Shown here: in pieces, positions 1 to 8,714 of the stretch
Numbering within the stretch: the first letter of the stretch is position 1
Layout of the letters: each line of letters begins with the position of its first letter
Source of the DNA: a virus
DNA length: 20,523 nucleotides
IMG/VR virus record: IMGVR_UViG_3300020436_000123
Coordinates: 1 to 20,523 of that record
Direction: 5' to 3' (one strand)
Translations under genes and position numbers: made by a program
The notes under the pieces: model-generated
Told to the model about the DNA's origin: nothing
What the model saw: only the letters and a program-made list of their open reading frames with translations
Databases searched by the model: none

Positions 1-346
1 CATTACTAACACCATTGTTGGCCGCTGCAATCTGATAATTATTAATATTACCACTTACGCCAGCAACGGATGTTCCGTCACCACTACCACCAAGTGTTTT
101 ATTTGTCATATCAAAAGCAAATGTATAAAAAACTAATTGAGTGCCACTAGAACGTCTTCCATCAAAAGATATCCAAGTAGCTGCTGTTCCAGAGTGAGTA
201 CTATTACTTACACTAGTATCAATATTTGTACCATGACCAAAACTCATTCTCCAATCTGTCGGAGTAGCATCAGAATTACCTGTTCTGGTCATTACATGAA
301 CTGTGGCTTTTCTTGAACTTCCACTTATCGCACTAAAACCAAACAT
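1..346 (-). CDS. Structural-type hypothetical protein, 3' end cut by window edge
   Basis: The reading frame is open from an ATG at 346-344 to the window edge, giving the first 115 residues; the C-terminus is missing. It begins MFGFSAISGSSRKATV and is rich in Gly, Ser, Thr and Asn with alternating polar/hydrophobic stretches, which suits a beta-structured virion protein. I see no signal peptide or membrane segment and do not recognise the family. A good ribosome site (AAGGTGA, plus-strand 353-359) lies 6 bases before the ATG and overlaps the stop codon of the upstream fibre-like gene, so translation is probably coupled. As the last gene of the late unit in this window it is likely another fibre or peripheral baseplate/tail component; that role rests on context only. 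Confidence 0.75.
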   Translation of the reverse strand, partial: MFGFSAISGSSRKATVHVMTRTGNSDATPTDWRMSFGHGTNIDTSVSNSTHSGTAATWISFDGRRSSGTQLVFYTFAFDMTNKTLGGSGDGTSVAGVSGNINNYQIAAANNGVSN

Positions 347-357
347 TATATATCACC

Positions 358-1845
358 TTAAGCATCATTAGTAGCATTTGTAGTATAGAATAATTTGAGT
401 CCTATAAGTCTTGCATCTTCTGCCATATCATCATTTACATTATCATGATCTCTAGAAATTTTAAAAAAACAAACATCACCAACAGCAGGAGTACCAGCAA
501 TAGTCAAAGCACTACTTTCAGCCGAAACACATAAATCATTTGTGGCTCCTAAAGCATCATCTTGTACCACAACTGCCGTACCGTATGTAGCATTGATTGT
601 ATCATTATCAGAAACAGCTACACCTTCTAAAGACCATGCAACACCATCAGTATCAGATGCACTAGTAGTCCAGTATGCTTGATATGTTATCGTGCCTTCA
701 TTCCAACTTTTAGGAAAAGAAATTTGAAATTGTGCTGCTTCATCTGGTTCTGTAAATGTCAATGAAACATTATTACTTAAACTTTGTGCTGAACTTAATA
801 CTAAATTATTTTGATCCGTAACCGTAGCAACAGTAACAGTACCAGATATGCCTGAACCTGTAACAATCATACCAACTACAATAGTTCCACTGTTACCATC
901 GACTACTAATGCTGTAGTACTAGAGGTTGCACCATTAACATCTGCTGTTGCAACTGAACCAGCATCAAAATCTAAAACTTGTATATCTGGATTACCAGAA
1001 GTAGTTTCAATTTCTGTATGATTAGAACATCCATTTGAAACAGTTGGTTTCATGGCTGCAACTGGCACCCATAAAGTTTCTTTACCGGCAGTTTTAATTG
1101 TATTACTTGTAATTGTCGCCCCAGCTGAAAAGTTAACTATACCAGTAGCTGCAATTTCAATAGCATCTGTATCAGAAGCAACACCTATAGTTCCAGCGTC
1201 CTTTATAACAATATCATCCTTAAAAGTAACAACACCTGTACTAGCAAGAGTTATAACATCTGCGTGTGTAGCATTACCTATTGTACCAGCATCTTTAATT
1301 TTTATACTGTCATTAAATGTTGCTAACCCACCTTCACTGCCGTCAATTGTTAAGAAGGTTGTATCACTACCACCATCAGTTCCTTTAAATATAATATCAG
1401 TATCATTACCTTGAGCGTCAATAGTAATATTACCACTTGTCGTTGCTACATTTACAGCTGCATCACCAGCACTAATATCATCATAAGCTGCACCACCTAT
1501 ACCGATATCACTTCTACTAATTTTTTTAAGAACACCACCATCACTAACCAGTATATGATCAACATCACTTGCTGATGTAGTAGTTGCTCCAGCATCAGCA
1601 TTACCAGTTGATACTATTGTTCCTGTTACATCTGGTGCAGTAAGAGTTTGGTTTCCTGTTAAATCTACTGCGTCAAAAGTTACTTTGAAACCATCATTTG
1701 CGAAATCAGCACTGTTAACCGTAAAATTGGCAACACTAATAGTTCCGCTGTCTAGACCATTAACATCAGTTCTAAGTTTATTAAATTCTTGTCTAAATGT
1801 TTCTAAAGTGTCAGATGTTTGAACTTGACTTGCTGAAATTGCCAT
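358..1845 (-). CDS. Tail-fibre-like virion structural protein (495 aa)
   Basis: A probable peripheral tail or fibre protein. Residues 1-30 (TLETFRQEFNKLRTDVNGLD) look like the short helical N-terminus of marine-phage fibre-like proteins. Residues 40-180 are Thr/Asp/Gly-rich beta sequence. Residues 181-241 hold two tandem 31-residue repeats, each carrying IKDAGTIG, typical of repetitive fibre shafts. From about 256 (ETLWVPVAAMKP) to the end is a domain I associate from memory with T4-like marine phage structural proteins, containing FPKSWNEGTITYQAYW at 384-399. A 65-residue module (about 300-365) sits inside that domain and has a near copy in the 250-residue protein at 10256-11008. The start is the only ATG near a weak AGG site and is 6 bases from the stop of the preceding 75-residue gene. 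Exact role, including any receptor binding, is inferred. Confidence 0.75.
   Translation of the reverse strand: MAISASQVQTSDTLETFRQEFNKLRTDVNGLDSGTISVANFTVNSADFANDGFKVTFDAVDLTGNQTLTAPDVTGTIVSTGNADAGATTTSASDVDHILVSDGGVLKKISRSDIGIGGAAYDDISAGDAAVNVATTSGNITIDAQGNDTDIIFKGTDGGSDTTFLTIDGSEGGLATFNDSIKIKDAGTIGNATHADVITLASTGVVTFKDDIVIKDAGTIGVASDTDAIEIAATGIVNFSAGATITSNTIKTAGKETLWVPVAAMKPTVSNGCSNHTEIETTSGNPDIQVLDFDAGSVATADVNGATSSTTALVVDGNSGTIVVGMIVTGSGISGTVTVATVTDQNNLVLSSAQSLSNNVSLTFTEPDEAAQFQISFPKSWNEGTITYQAYWTTSASDTDGVAWSLEGVAVSDNDTINATYGTAVVVQDDALGATNDLCVSAESSALTIAGTPAVGDVCFFKISRDHDNVNDDMAEDARLIGLKLFYTTNATNDA
751..950 (-). repeat. Module copy A (about 65 codons) shared with the 250-aa protein
   Basis: This stretch encodes residues 300-365 of the 495-residue protein, with core motifs LVVDGNSGTI, GMIVTGSG and VTDQNNLVLS. 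Aligned by eye to 10292-10481 it shows about 149 matches over 190 bases with no gap, far above the similarity of surrounding sequence. Hydrophobic alternation suggests an all-beta fold. The similarity starts and stops inside both genes, so it is a module, not gene duplication. Confidence 0.85.
1123..1305 (-). repeat. Two tandem 31-residue fibre-shaft repeats
   Basis: Residues 181-210 and 212-241 of the 495-residue protein align with a 31-residue period. Each has IKDAGTIG followed by an Asp/Ala-rich turn, then an I.L/IAxTGxVxF strand ending in Phe. Plus-strand DNA shows the matching pair of TATAGTTCCAGCGTC-like and TATTGTACCAGCATC-like blocks. Repeats of this kind are typical of trimeric beta shafts in phage fibres. 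Confidence 0.8.
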
Positions 1846-1851
1846 ATCATT

Positions 1852-2079
1852 CTACCTATTAATTAATTCTTTGAGCATATTTTTTATTTCATGCATTTCA
1901 CATTTTAAAGTATTTATCTCTCTTGTTGCATTACGTATTTCATCTCTTTGTTTTTGAGCATCAGAAGCTCTTTTTATAGCAATTTCATATGCACTACGAT
2001 TACGATTAATAATTGCATTTGAATGAGTGTCACGAACTAAATCTTGATTATCTTCTACTTGCAAATACTTTCTTTCCAT
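1852..2079 (-). CDS. Small hypothetical protein with C-terminal coiled coil (75 aa)
   Basis: The N-terminal 30 residues carry the pattern KYLQVEDNQDLVRD followed by AIINRN, which I recall from short unnamed proteins of T4-like marine phages. The rest is charged and helical, ending in a heptad-like stretch (INTLKCEMHEIKNMLKELI, about 55-73) that should form a coiled coil. It starts one base after the stop of the 2210-residue gene, with no clear ribosome site, so it is probably translated by coupling. It lies 6 bases before the fibre-like gene. A role as an oligomerising or chaperone-like partner of its large neighbours is possible but unproven. There is one Cys, no membrane segment and no catalytic motif. 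Confidence 0.7.
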   Translation of the reverse strand: MERKYLQVEDNQDLVRDTHSNAIINRNRSAYEIAIKRASDAQKQRDEIRNATREINTLKCEMHEIKNMLKELINR

Positions 2080-2080
2080 T

Positions 2081-5000
2081 TTATGTCGCCAATGCTATTG
2101 CTCTTAAATCTTTTATTCTTGGTACTTGAGCACTATTAGTTCCTTGTAAAATAATCTTAATAGCAAATCCAATAAAGGGTTCCAAAGGAGTACCTAAGCC
2201 ATCATCTGTTACACCAGCACTATACATATATTGTTGAAAATCTGTTTCTGATAATGACTTTTTAGGTGTTGTGTCTGGAACACCAGTTGTATTAAAATAT
2301 TGCCAACCAATATCATCAAAATCAGTAGAATCATCAGTTCTTAAAATTTTAAACATTGCAACAACATCAGATTCGCTTGTTGCATTTCCAGCAAAAAACA
2401 TTTTAATTGCTGTAGCAGGATTTTCTAATGCTACTTGTTTTGTACAATATATAGCCGAATTATTATCTCCTTCTGGGTCTGTAGATGGAGAGTAATCGAC
2501 TGATATTGTATTTGGTGATGTACCTGTAACTTTATTAATTCTATTACCTATTGCGAATATAGACATTCTTTGTGTATCAATTACAGGTGATAAGTTATCT
2601 GTAGTACTAGTTAAAGATAATATTACATCAAGAGATTTTGCAGCATTCATTTCATTAGTTTCGTTAATTGGTGAAGCAATTAACTTAGGAACATCAAAGT
2701 AATAATTATCATTTAATGGAATTATCCTAGCTGCAGTATCTTTTGTAAATGATTCTTGTGTTCCAGAAGGACTAGTACCACTAGTTGCCTTTACAGAAGC
2801 ATCAATTTTAGTGTTTGGTAATTCCATAGAAGCAATCATTGTTTGTATACCATCAAGCATTTTGTTTTGAGTAGCAGTTACATTCTTACCACCAACACTA
2901 ACACTTGAATTAGCTGACATACCAGAAACGCTCGTTGTAGTTTCAAAGGTATAAAAATCTAATTGATTTCCATTTGCAACACCACCAACATCACCAATGA
3001 GTTCGTGTGTTTTATTTACTTCTGTTAGTGGAACTTGAAACAATTGATATAATTCTACAATTGCCCCATTTGCATGAGAAGTTGCAGAACCACCACCAGT
3101 AACGCCTCTAGTTGCACTGGTTATATTAACTCCACTTATATTTTGGTGTTGATATGAAATAACTTCATCATCAATTTTTATAAAATGTAAAGAAGTAGTA
3201 TTTGCACCACTTCCATCATGTTTAAATTTACCAGTTGTTTCAGCAAAATTTGTACCACTTGTTAAAGTAATTGTGGTAGATGTATCAGAAATAGAACCAT
3301 TCAATGTAGTAGTAATACCTGTAGATACTCCAGCAATCGTTACATTATTTGGTTTAACTCTTGAAGCACCAGCATACATACTGTGATTTCTATGTGTTAC
3401 TCTTACTGTATTAACATTGTCTGTAAAACGTAAAGGATTATTGTCTAGTTTTTTATTAGGAAGATCGGTGTTATTTAAAGTAACTGTTCCAGCTTTGCTA
3501 ATATCAAACTTAGCTTTATTAACAGTAAATTTCAAATCTTCCATACCAGACATCGCCCAAGCAGAGTTATTATGAGATTTAAAAAGCACACCCATATGTG
3601 GTTGCATAGAAACTGTTCTAGTTCCACCAATTTCTAATTCACCCATTTTAGCAATCCATACCGACCAAGTGTTTATCTGTGCGGCTGTAAGAAGTGCAAT
3701 TGTATATTCTGTACCTTCTTCTACATAAACAGGAGATGGAAAAGTAACTTTAGTTGCTACTGAAGCATCTGTGGATGTTGTAACATCAGCGGGATAAAGC
3801 ACTTTTCTACCAAAAGGAAGTATTTTAGGCCCAGGATATCCGTTAACAACATTTCTAATTTCTACCCACATTGGAAGTGTTTGATCTTTATTTGCAAAAA
3901 ATAAATCAATGCTGGTGATAAAAATTCCACCAATAGCATCAACTTTAAATGTTTGGGCTAAAGGATCACCACCATCACCACCATCACCATCGTCAGTGCC
4001 TTCATCTGGAACACTAAATGTTCTACTATTAGTACTGAACTGTGAAGTAGTTTCATTTACGTTAGTTCTAACTAACTCAGCATTTCTTGTAGCAATAACA
4101 GTTTCTTGGTGAGTTTCAAGTATACCTTTTGCAAAATAAATAGTATCTGCAGCCGTAACTGGTTCGGGCACAGTGGAATTATCCGAATTAGATGTTAATC
4201 TAAATTGAACCTCACCAGTTTCAAATCTTTGGTTGCCAGTAACTTTTGGGTCTGGTATTGTAAACCTACCTTCTAGATTTCCAACTGTAGTTGTTACTAA
4301 AGGTTGACCAGCTGCTACAGTGCCAGAGGTAAACTCTGCACTTAAAGGTGTAGTGTGGGCCGATACATTCTTTTTATCAAAATAAGGGTAAACTCTTGTA
4401 TTTGGTTTTAGACCCCAAGCAAGAAACTGTATTGTTTGTGAACGGCAAAACGGTATTAGAGTATCATAGAGATGTCTAAACCCTTGCGATTCTTCATCAA
4501 CTTTTGGAACAACTTCTGTTCTTATTCCTGTTCTATTAAAATCTTGTCTTGAAGTTTGTATAATTCTGCCTGTGTTATTATTAACCATTTCTGTCGATGT
4601 ACTTACAACACCACTCCATCCAGTTTGCCATGCGTTCCAAACTGTGCCAATTTTATCTCTATTTGCAGCTAGAAATGTGTCATAATTACCTTCAACATTA
4701 ATAACAAGCCTTGGAGCAATTTCTGTTTCAAACCACTCATCAGAACTAGGAGTAATTTCAAGTATACCTAACCAGTTAGAAGTTAAAAGTGGTGTAACTT
4801 TTTCTATACTAGTTGCGTAAGGTTGTGAAGTAAATACTTCTTCTGTATAAGGTAGTGTTAAAAGATCACCAGTTTTTTGATAATGGTCTGTTGTTCTAGC
4901 AGAATCATTAGCAACATCTTCCTGTAGTCTTATAGCTTCAGTATGATGAATTGGACGCATTTCACCCTTTTCAAAATCCATACTGATTTTATAATCTACG

Positions 5001-8000
5001 TGTTGAGCATCTCCAACTCTATGACCACTAAAGTTATCTACAACAAATCCAGACTTAAAACGATTAAGACCATTTGCATCTTGAATTTCAAAACTCTCTG
5101 CATCTCGTTCAAGCATATTAAGAGCAGTATAGTATTCAATATTTTCAATACGATCTTTAAGCTTACCAATATCCTTCATGGTAAATCTTTGATTTTTTTC
5201 TCGTACAATTTGTACGTCATCTGGCTTAAATGTAAAAGCAGGAATAAACATTTTAGCAAGAAGCATTGCTCCATCATTTGGTTTTGGAAGTTGTGGAACT
5301 TCAGCTGATGCACCTTCTTTAACTGTTATTGTACCATCTTTATCAATGAATACCAAAGCTCTTTTATTAAGATAATAATCAAAATCAGCCTGAACACTTG
5401 TATTTGGTTTTGGAAAATTCAAAGAAGAAGAACCTGTACCAGAAAAAACTCTTGAAGCAAAATCAAAAGAATTACCTGTAATCTCATCGCAGCCACCGCC
5501 ACCATCAGTATAAAAACTAGTTTGCGTTCCAGCAATATTTGCAACTGTAGGTCTGAAGTCAAAACAATCTGCTAAAGGAAATACACCAGTTGGTTCTTTT
5601 TCATCTGGATCAATTTTAGTAGCAGAGTATGTTGGAATGTCATTATAATCCATTTGATTAACAGCAACTTCTGGTACTCGACTAATACCAGTATCCCCAT
5701 TAACATAAGAGTTTACAGAATAAAAATCACCAGTTCCACTATGTTCTAGGTAATCATGAATTATTAAAAGTCTACCAGCAGGAGCAGCCGCAGAAGGTTT
5801 ACGAACAATTCTTGAAATATCGTAATAATTATCTCTTTGTCCAGTATCTAAAGTATAATTACTGGTAACTACTGTACTACCAGCTGTTACAGCTGATACA
5901 GAAGTTGTTGCGCCAGTATAAACTCCTGTAATTGTTTCACCAACACTGAAATCTGTATCTGTATTGAGAACATAATACATAGGATTTGTTGATGTAATAA
6001 TTCTAGCTTTTGCACCACTTGTACCACCAGTAATTACTTCACCCCTAGTAAACGCACCATTTATAACTCCAATAGTTAATTTTGGTGGAACAGCATCTGT
6101 TCCAGTGGCCTCAGAGTCATACACAGCTTGTAACTTAAACGTATCTGCTCTACCAAGAGATATAGTCTTATCAGTAGGTTTACTACCAAAAGCATCAGTT
6201 GTGCCTGGCACAACCTTAACAGCTTTAGACAATACTGGTGTTTTAAGTTTAGGATCAACATTAGAGTTTCTAGATATTGTAGCAAGAATTTTAATTTTAT
6301 CACTATCTTCCAAAGCATCATTATTACCATCTTTAAAATCTATAGTTTGAGTTGCACTCCCACCAGCATTTGCAAACTGAACCTTTCCAGTTTGTGAAGA
6401 AGTCATATCTCCACTTGCGATATTATCAAAAATAGCACCGATTTCTACAGTACTACCGCTATTTTCAGAAATCATTGATATAGTGTAATCAGATGTTGTA
6501 GCAGTGGGTGCATAAGTTTCATTTGTTAAACTACCAATAGTTGCAACACCACTTGAAACCGTTCTAATAAATTGTCTACGTACACTATAAGTAATGTCAC
6601 TAGATGTTTTAATTACATCTTTTGACATTTTAATTACACCAATATTTTTTTCTGCATCATTTAATGTTGCACGTTTACGAATAGCTGTAGATGTTACTAT
6701 AGCATCAGTTGTAGGTGCAGAAGTGAATGAAATCGCTGTAGATGTTACAGCATCCACTGTTCTACCTTCAGCAGTGCCACCAGAACCAGTAGGTATTTCA
6801 ATAAGATCACCAACTGAAACTTCATTAGTATTAAATCCAGAGACACCAATTAAATTGTCTGTACCACTTGTTTCTGAACGATAACTACCAGAGAGAACAA
6901 CTTGATTATCAAGAGATAAATCAGCTGTAAAGTCAATAGCAGTATCAAGAGTATTTTGGTATACCTGTCTAAAATCTGAAAAAGAATATGTTCTTACTGA
7001 AGCGATCTCAATATCAGCGTTACTAGAGTTTTCTATCAACCCACCATCTTCAGCAGAGTCAGAAGCTATTAATTTTTCTCCAACTACAAACGTACCAACA
7101 ACATTTGTAAGATAAACATTTGTCGCAGATGTTCCTTCATCAGCAACAAAACCAGTTGCACCAGATGTAGCACCTTTAAGTTGTACACCGCCAGCAGAAT
7201 GAGTTGCTAAAAGAGTAGGACTTGGTGTATCAGTCAAAGTCAAATATGTAAATGGTTTAATATCAAAAAGGTATAGTTTAAATTTTACTGGGTTATTTCC
7301 TACAGTATTAAGATATCCACCAGTAGCAGTACCACTATGATATTCCATGTGTCTAACTCGGCCCAAACCAATCGTAGTTCCAGCTTTTTGGCCTCTGACA
7401 GCAGTTTGTGTGTCTGTAAATTCTACACCGCCAAAAGGTGTAATTGTAGAACCACCATCAGCAGTAATATCTGGTTGGTGGTGAATATTTTGAATGAATG
7501 TATAGTTTCCAAGATTAAAAATAGAAACACCATTATTAACAGAGTTTGTATCTCTTGCTTTATTTACATCTTTAATAGTAGGTGCAAGTTTTTCTATTTC
7601 AAATCCCTTGACATATGCTTTACCTGGCGATACTTTAAAAGCAAGTAGATTTTCTGAAGCAGTATTTCCATCATCTGTAATACTTCCAGTAGTAAAAAAT
7701 CCTTCTTCATCATCAATAGTTACGCACTCATTTGTTGTAAACTGAAAAGGACGTACTGTATAATCACCAGACTCATCGAAAGTTCTACGAGCAAAAGTTT
7801 CTTCAAGAACAGAATATTCCGTAGTTCTAACTTTGCTTTGTAACATCCCATTATCAATTTTCATAAGTTCAACGAAATTGTCATCAGCGATAGAATTTAA
7901 TGATAATGTTGATAGAGTTAAATTAATTTGTAAACGATGACCACCTTTAGCTGCAAAGTTGTTTGAACCATTAGCATTATCTAAAAGAGTTGAGTCTGCT

Positions 8001-8713
8001 TCTGGTGTAACTATTTTCTCTTCAATAGTAAATCCAACTCTAGCACTGGCATCAACATTATACTTTGATAATACGACAGACTGTTCAGTATTTTCAATAA
8101 ACATTCCACGAATATAATAAATACCAGATTCTACATTTGCAACAGAACCTTTCGCAGCTGCAGGCCCTTTTGGATCAGTTTTTGATGTTGATGTTGCAGT
8201 AAAAGTTGTAGCTGAAGCAACATTTGTACTATAAGAAGTAGTATGAGTAATACCAATATCCGCAGAAATATTCTCACCGTCAGCAAATGTGGCGGTAGTA
8301 TTATCTGTACCAGTATCCATATATCGAATATAAAGAACAGGTTGTTCTGTAGTAGAACCAAGACTAAATCCAGTTACCCTAGCTTTTACACCTGTAGTTG
8401 CACCAGTAATTGTAACAGGAGTCGTTGCGTTATAATATTGTGATATACTGATATTTTCTGAATTAAATTGTGTTGCAAGTTTTAACGTATCAAAATCTCT
8501 ACTAAAACTAATTTGACCAGGCAACACCATTGCACCTTCTTCAAAAACATGATCTCCATGTTTTCGGATTTGATCTTGTAGTGCTGTCTGTAACTGTGTT
8601 AGTTCTCTTCCTTGAACAGCGAAGCCAGGACGAAAAAGTATTCTATTGAAGTTATTCGCACTATTAAAATCGTCATAATAAGGTGCAACATTTAAATTTG
8701 TTTTTTGTGCCAT
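2081..8713 (-). CDS. Giant virion structural protein, DUF4815-like N-terminus (2210 aa)
   Basis: The largest gene, about a third of the window. The N-terminus (APYYDDF, RILFRPGFAVQGRELTQLQ, residues 12-44) matches what I know of DUF4815, found at the N-terminus of large T4-like marine phage structural proteins. Three GE-x-I / TSGA-type beta modules occur at plus-strand about 8230-8425, 7045-7190 and 5880-6045. A charged helical segment around residue 1200 (VREKNQRFTMKDIGKLKDRI) is followed by further domains. An acidic Gly/Asp hinge at 1574-1583 leads into a C-terminal part beginning DPLAQTF, with TSIDLFFANK and VEIRNVVNGYPGP. It starts one base after gp8's stop and has only a weak ribosome site. 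The position is that of T4 genes 9-12, none of which I can recognise here. It is probably a peripheral baseplate or fibre-anchoring protein; the function is inferred. Confidence 0.85.
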   Translation of the reverse strand: MAQKTNLNVAPYYDDFNSANNFNRILFRPGFAVQGRELTQLQTALQDQIRKHGDHVFEEGAMVLPGQISFSRDFDTLKLATQFNSENISISQYYNATTPVTITGATTGVKARVTGFSLGSTTEQPVLYIRYMDTGTDNTTATFADGENISADIGITHTTSYSTNVASATTFTATSTSKTDPKGPAAAKGSVANVESGIYYIRGMFIENTEQSVVLSKYNVDASARVGFTIEEKIVTPEADSTLLDNANGSNNFAAKGGHRLQINLTLSTLSLNSIADDNFVELMKIDNGMLQSKVRTTEYSVLEETFARRTFDESGDYTVRPFQFTTNECVTIDDEEGFFTTGSITDDGNTASENLLAFKVSPGKAYVKGFEIEKLAPTIKDVNKARDTNSVNNGVSIFNLGNYTFIQNIHHQPDITADGGSTITPFGGVEFTDTQTAVRGQKAGTTIGLGRVRHMEYHSGTATGGYLNTVGNNPVKFKLYLFDIKPFTYLTLTDTPSPTLLATHSAGGVQLKGATSGATGFVADEGTSATNVYLTNVVGTFVVGEKLIASDSAEDGGLIENSSNADIEIASVRTYSFSDFRQVYQNTLDTAIDFTADLSLDNQVVLSGSYRSETSGTDNLIGVSGFNTNEVSVGDLIEIPTGSGGTAEGRTVDAVTSTAISFTSAPTTDAIVTSTAIRKRATLNDAEKNIGVIKMSKDVIKTSSDITYSVRRQFIRTVSSGVATIGSLTNETYAPTATTSDYTISMISENSGSTVEIGAIFDNIASGDMTSSQTGKVQFANAGGSATQTIDFKDGNNDALEDSDKIKILATISRNSNVDPKLKTPVLSKAVKVVPGTTDAFGSKPTDKTISLGRADTFKLQAVYDSEATGTDAVPPKLTIGVINGAFTRGEVITGGTSGAKARIITSTNPMYYVLNTDTDFSVGETITGVYTGATTSVSAVTAGSTVVTSNYTLDTGQRDNYYDISRIVRKPSAAAPAGRLLIIHDYLEHSGTGDFYSVNSYVNGDTGISRVPEVAVNQMDYNDIPTYSATKIDPDEKEPTGVFPLADCFDFRPTVANIAGTQTSFYTDGGGGCDEITGNSFDFASRVFSGTGSSSLNFPKPNTSVQADFDYYLNKRALVFIDKDGTITVKEGASAEVPQLPKPNDGAMLLAKMFIPAFTFKPDDVQIVREKNQRFTMKDIGKLKDRIENIEYYTALNMLERDAESFEIQDANGLNRFKSGFVVDNFSGHRVGDAQHVDYKISMDFEKGEMRPIHHTEAIRLQEDVANDSARTTDHYQKTGDLLTLPYTEEVFTSQPYATSIEKVTPLLTSNWLGILEITPSSDEWFETEIAPRLVINVEGNYDTFLAANRDKIGTVWNAWQTGWSGVVSTSTEMVNNNTGRIIQTSRQDFNRTGIRTEVVPKVDEESQGFRHLYDTLIPFCRSQTIQFLAWGLKPNTRVYPYFDKKNVSAHTTPLSAEFTSGTVAAGQPLVTTTVGNLEGRFTIPDPKVTGNQRFETGEVQFRLTSNSDNSTVPEPVTAADTIYFAKGILETHQETVIATRNAELVRTNVNETTSQFSTNSRTFSVPDEGTDDGDGGDGGDPLAQTFKVDAIGGIFITSIDLFFANKDQTLPMWVEIRNVVNGYPGPKILPFGRKVLYPADVTTSTDASVATKVTFPSPVYVEEGTEYTIALLTAAQINTWSVWIAKMGELEIGGTRTVSMQPHMGVLFKSHNNSAWAMSGMEDLKFTVNKAKFDISKAGTVTLNNTDLPNKKLDNNPLRFTDNVNTVRVTHRNHSMYAGASRVKPNNVTIAGVSTGITTTLNGSISDTSTTITLTSGTNFAETTGKFKHDGSGANTTSLHFIKIDDEVISYQHQNISGVNITSATRGVTGGGSATSHANGAIVELYQLFQVPLTEVNKTHELIGDVGGVANGNQLDFYTFETTTSVSGMSANSSVSVGGKNVTATQNKMLDGIQTMIASMELPNTKIDASVKATSGTSPSGTQESFTKDTAARIIPLNDNYYFDVPKLIASPINETNEMNAAKSLDVILSLTSTTDNLSPVIDTQRMSIFAIGNRINKVTGTSPNTISVDYSPSTDPEGDNNSAIYCTKQVALENPATAIKMFFAGNATSESDVVAMFKILRTDDSTDFDDIGWQYFNTTGVPDTTPKKSLSETDFQQYMYSAGVTDDGLGTPLEPFIGFAIKIILQGTNSAQVPRIKDLRAIALAT
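3965..3994 (-). repeat. ACCATC-type microsatellite encoding an Asp/Gly hinge
   Basis: Plus-strand sequence is a run of CACCAT/ACC units; on the coding strand it reads as alternating Asp and Gly (residues 1574-1583 of the 2210-residue protein). It separates the central region from the DPLAQTF domain and should be a flexible acidic linker. The repeat could vary in unit number by slippage without breaking the frame, since its units are multiples of three. Confidence 0.75.
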
Positions 8714-8714
8714 A

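Noticed and set aside
1123-1305. Tandem repeat that could be read as a CRISPR-like or tandem DNA array
   Set aside because: Only two units, in frame, within a fibre gene; it is a protein repeat.
1052-1414. 120-residue plus-strand frame with hydrophobic segment (VLIVLLVIVAP)
   Set aside because: It is antisense to the fibre-like gene; the apparent membrane segment is the complement of Asn/Thr/Asp-rich repeats, and the frame has no promoter or ribosome site.
1911-1918. GATAAATA on the coding strand inside the 75-aa gene, about 65 bases before the 495-aa gene
   Set aside because: One mismatch from the late octamer, too far from the start compared with the perfect boxes, and likely by chance in AT-rich DNA.
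3965-3994. Run of His codons on the plus strand, resembling a His tag
   Set aside because: It is in the antisense strand; the coding strand reads an Asp/Gly linker.
4943-5308. 121-residue plus-strand frame, Lys/Ile/Phe-rich
   Set aside because: A shadow of the 2210-aa gene in AT-rich DNA; no start signal and composition unlike the phage's real genes.
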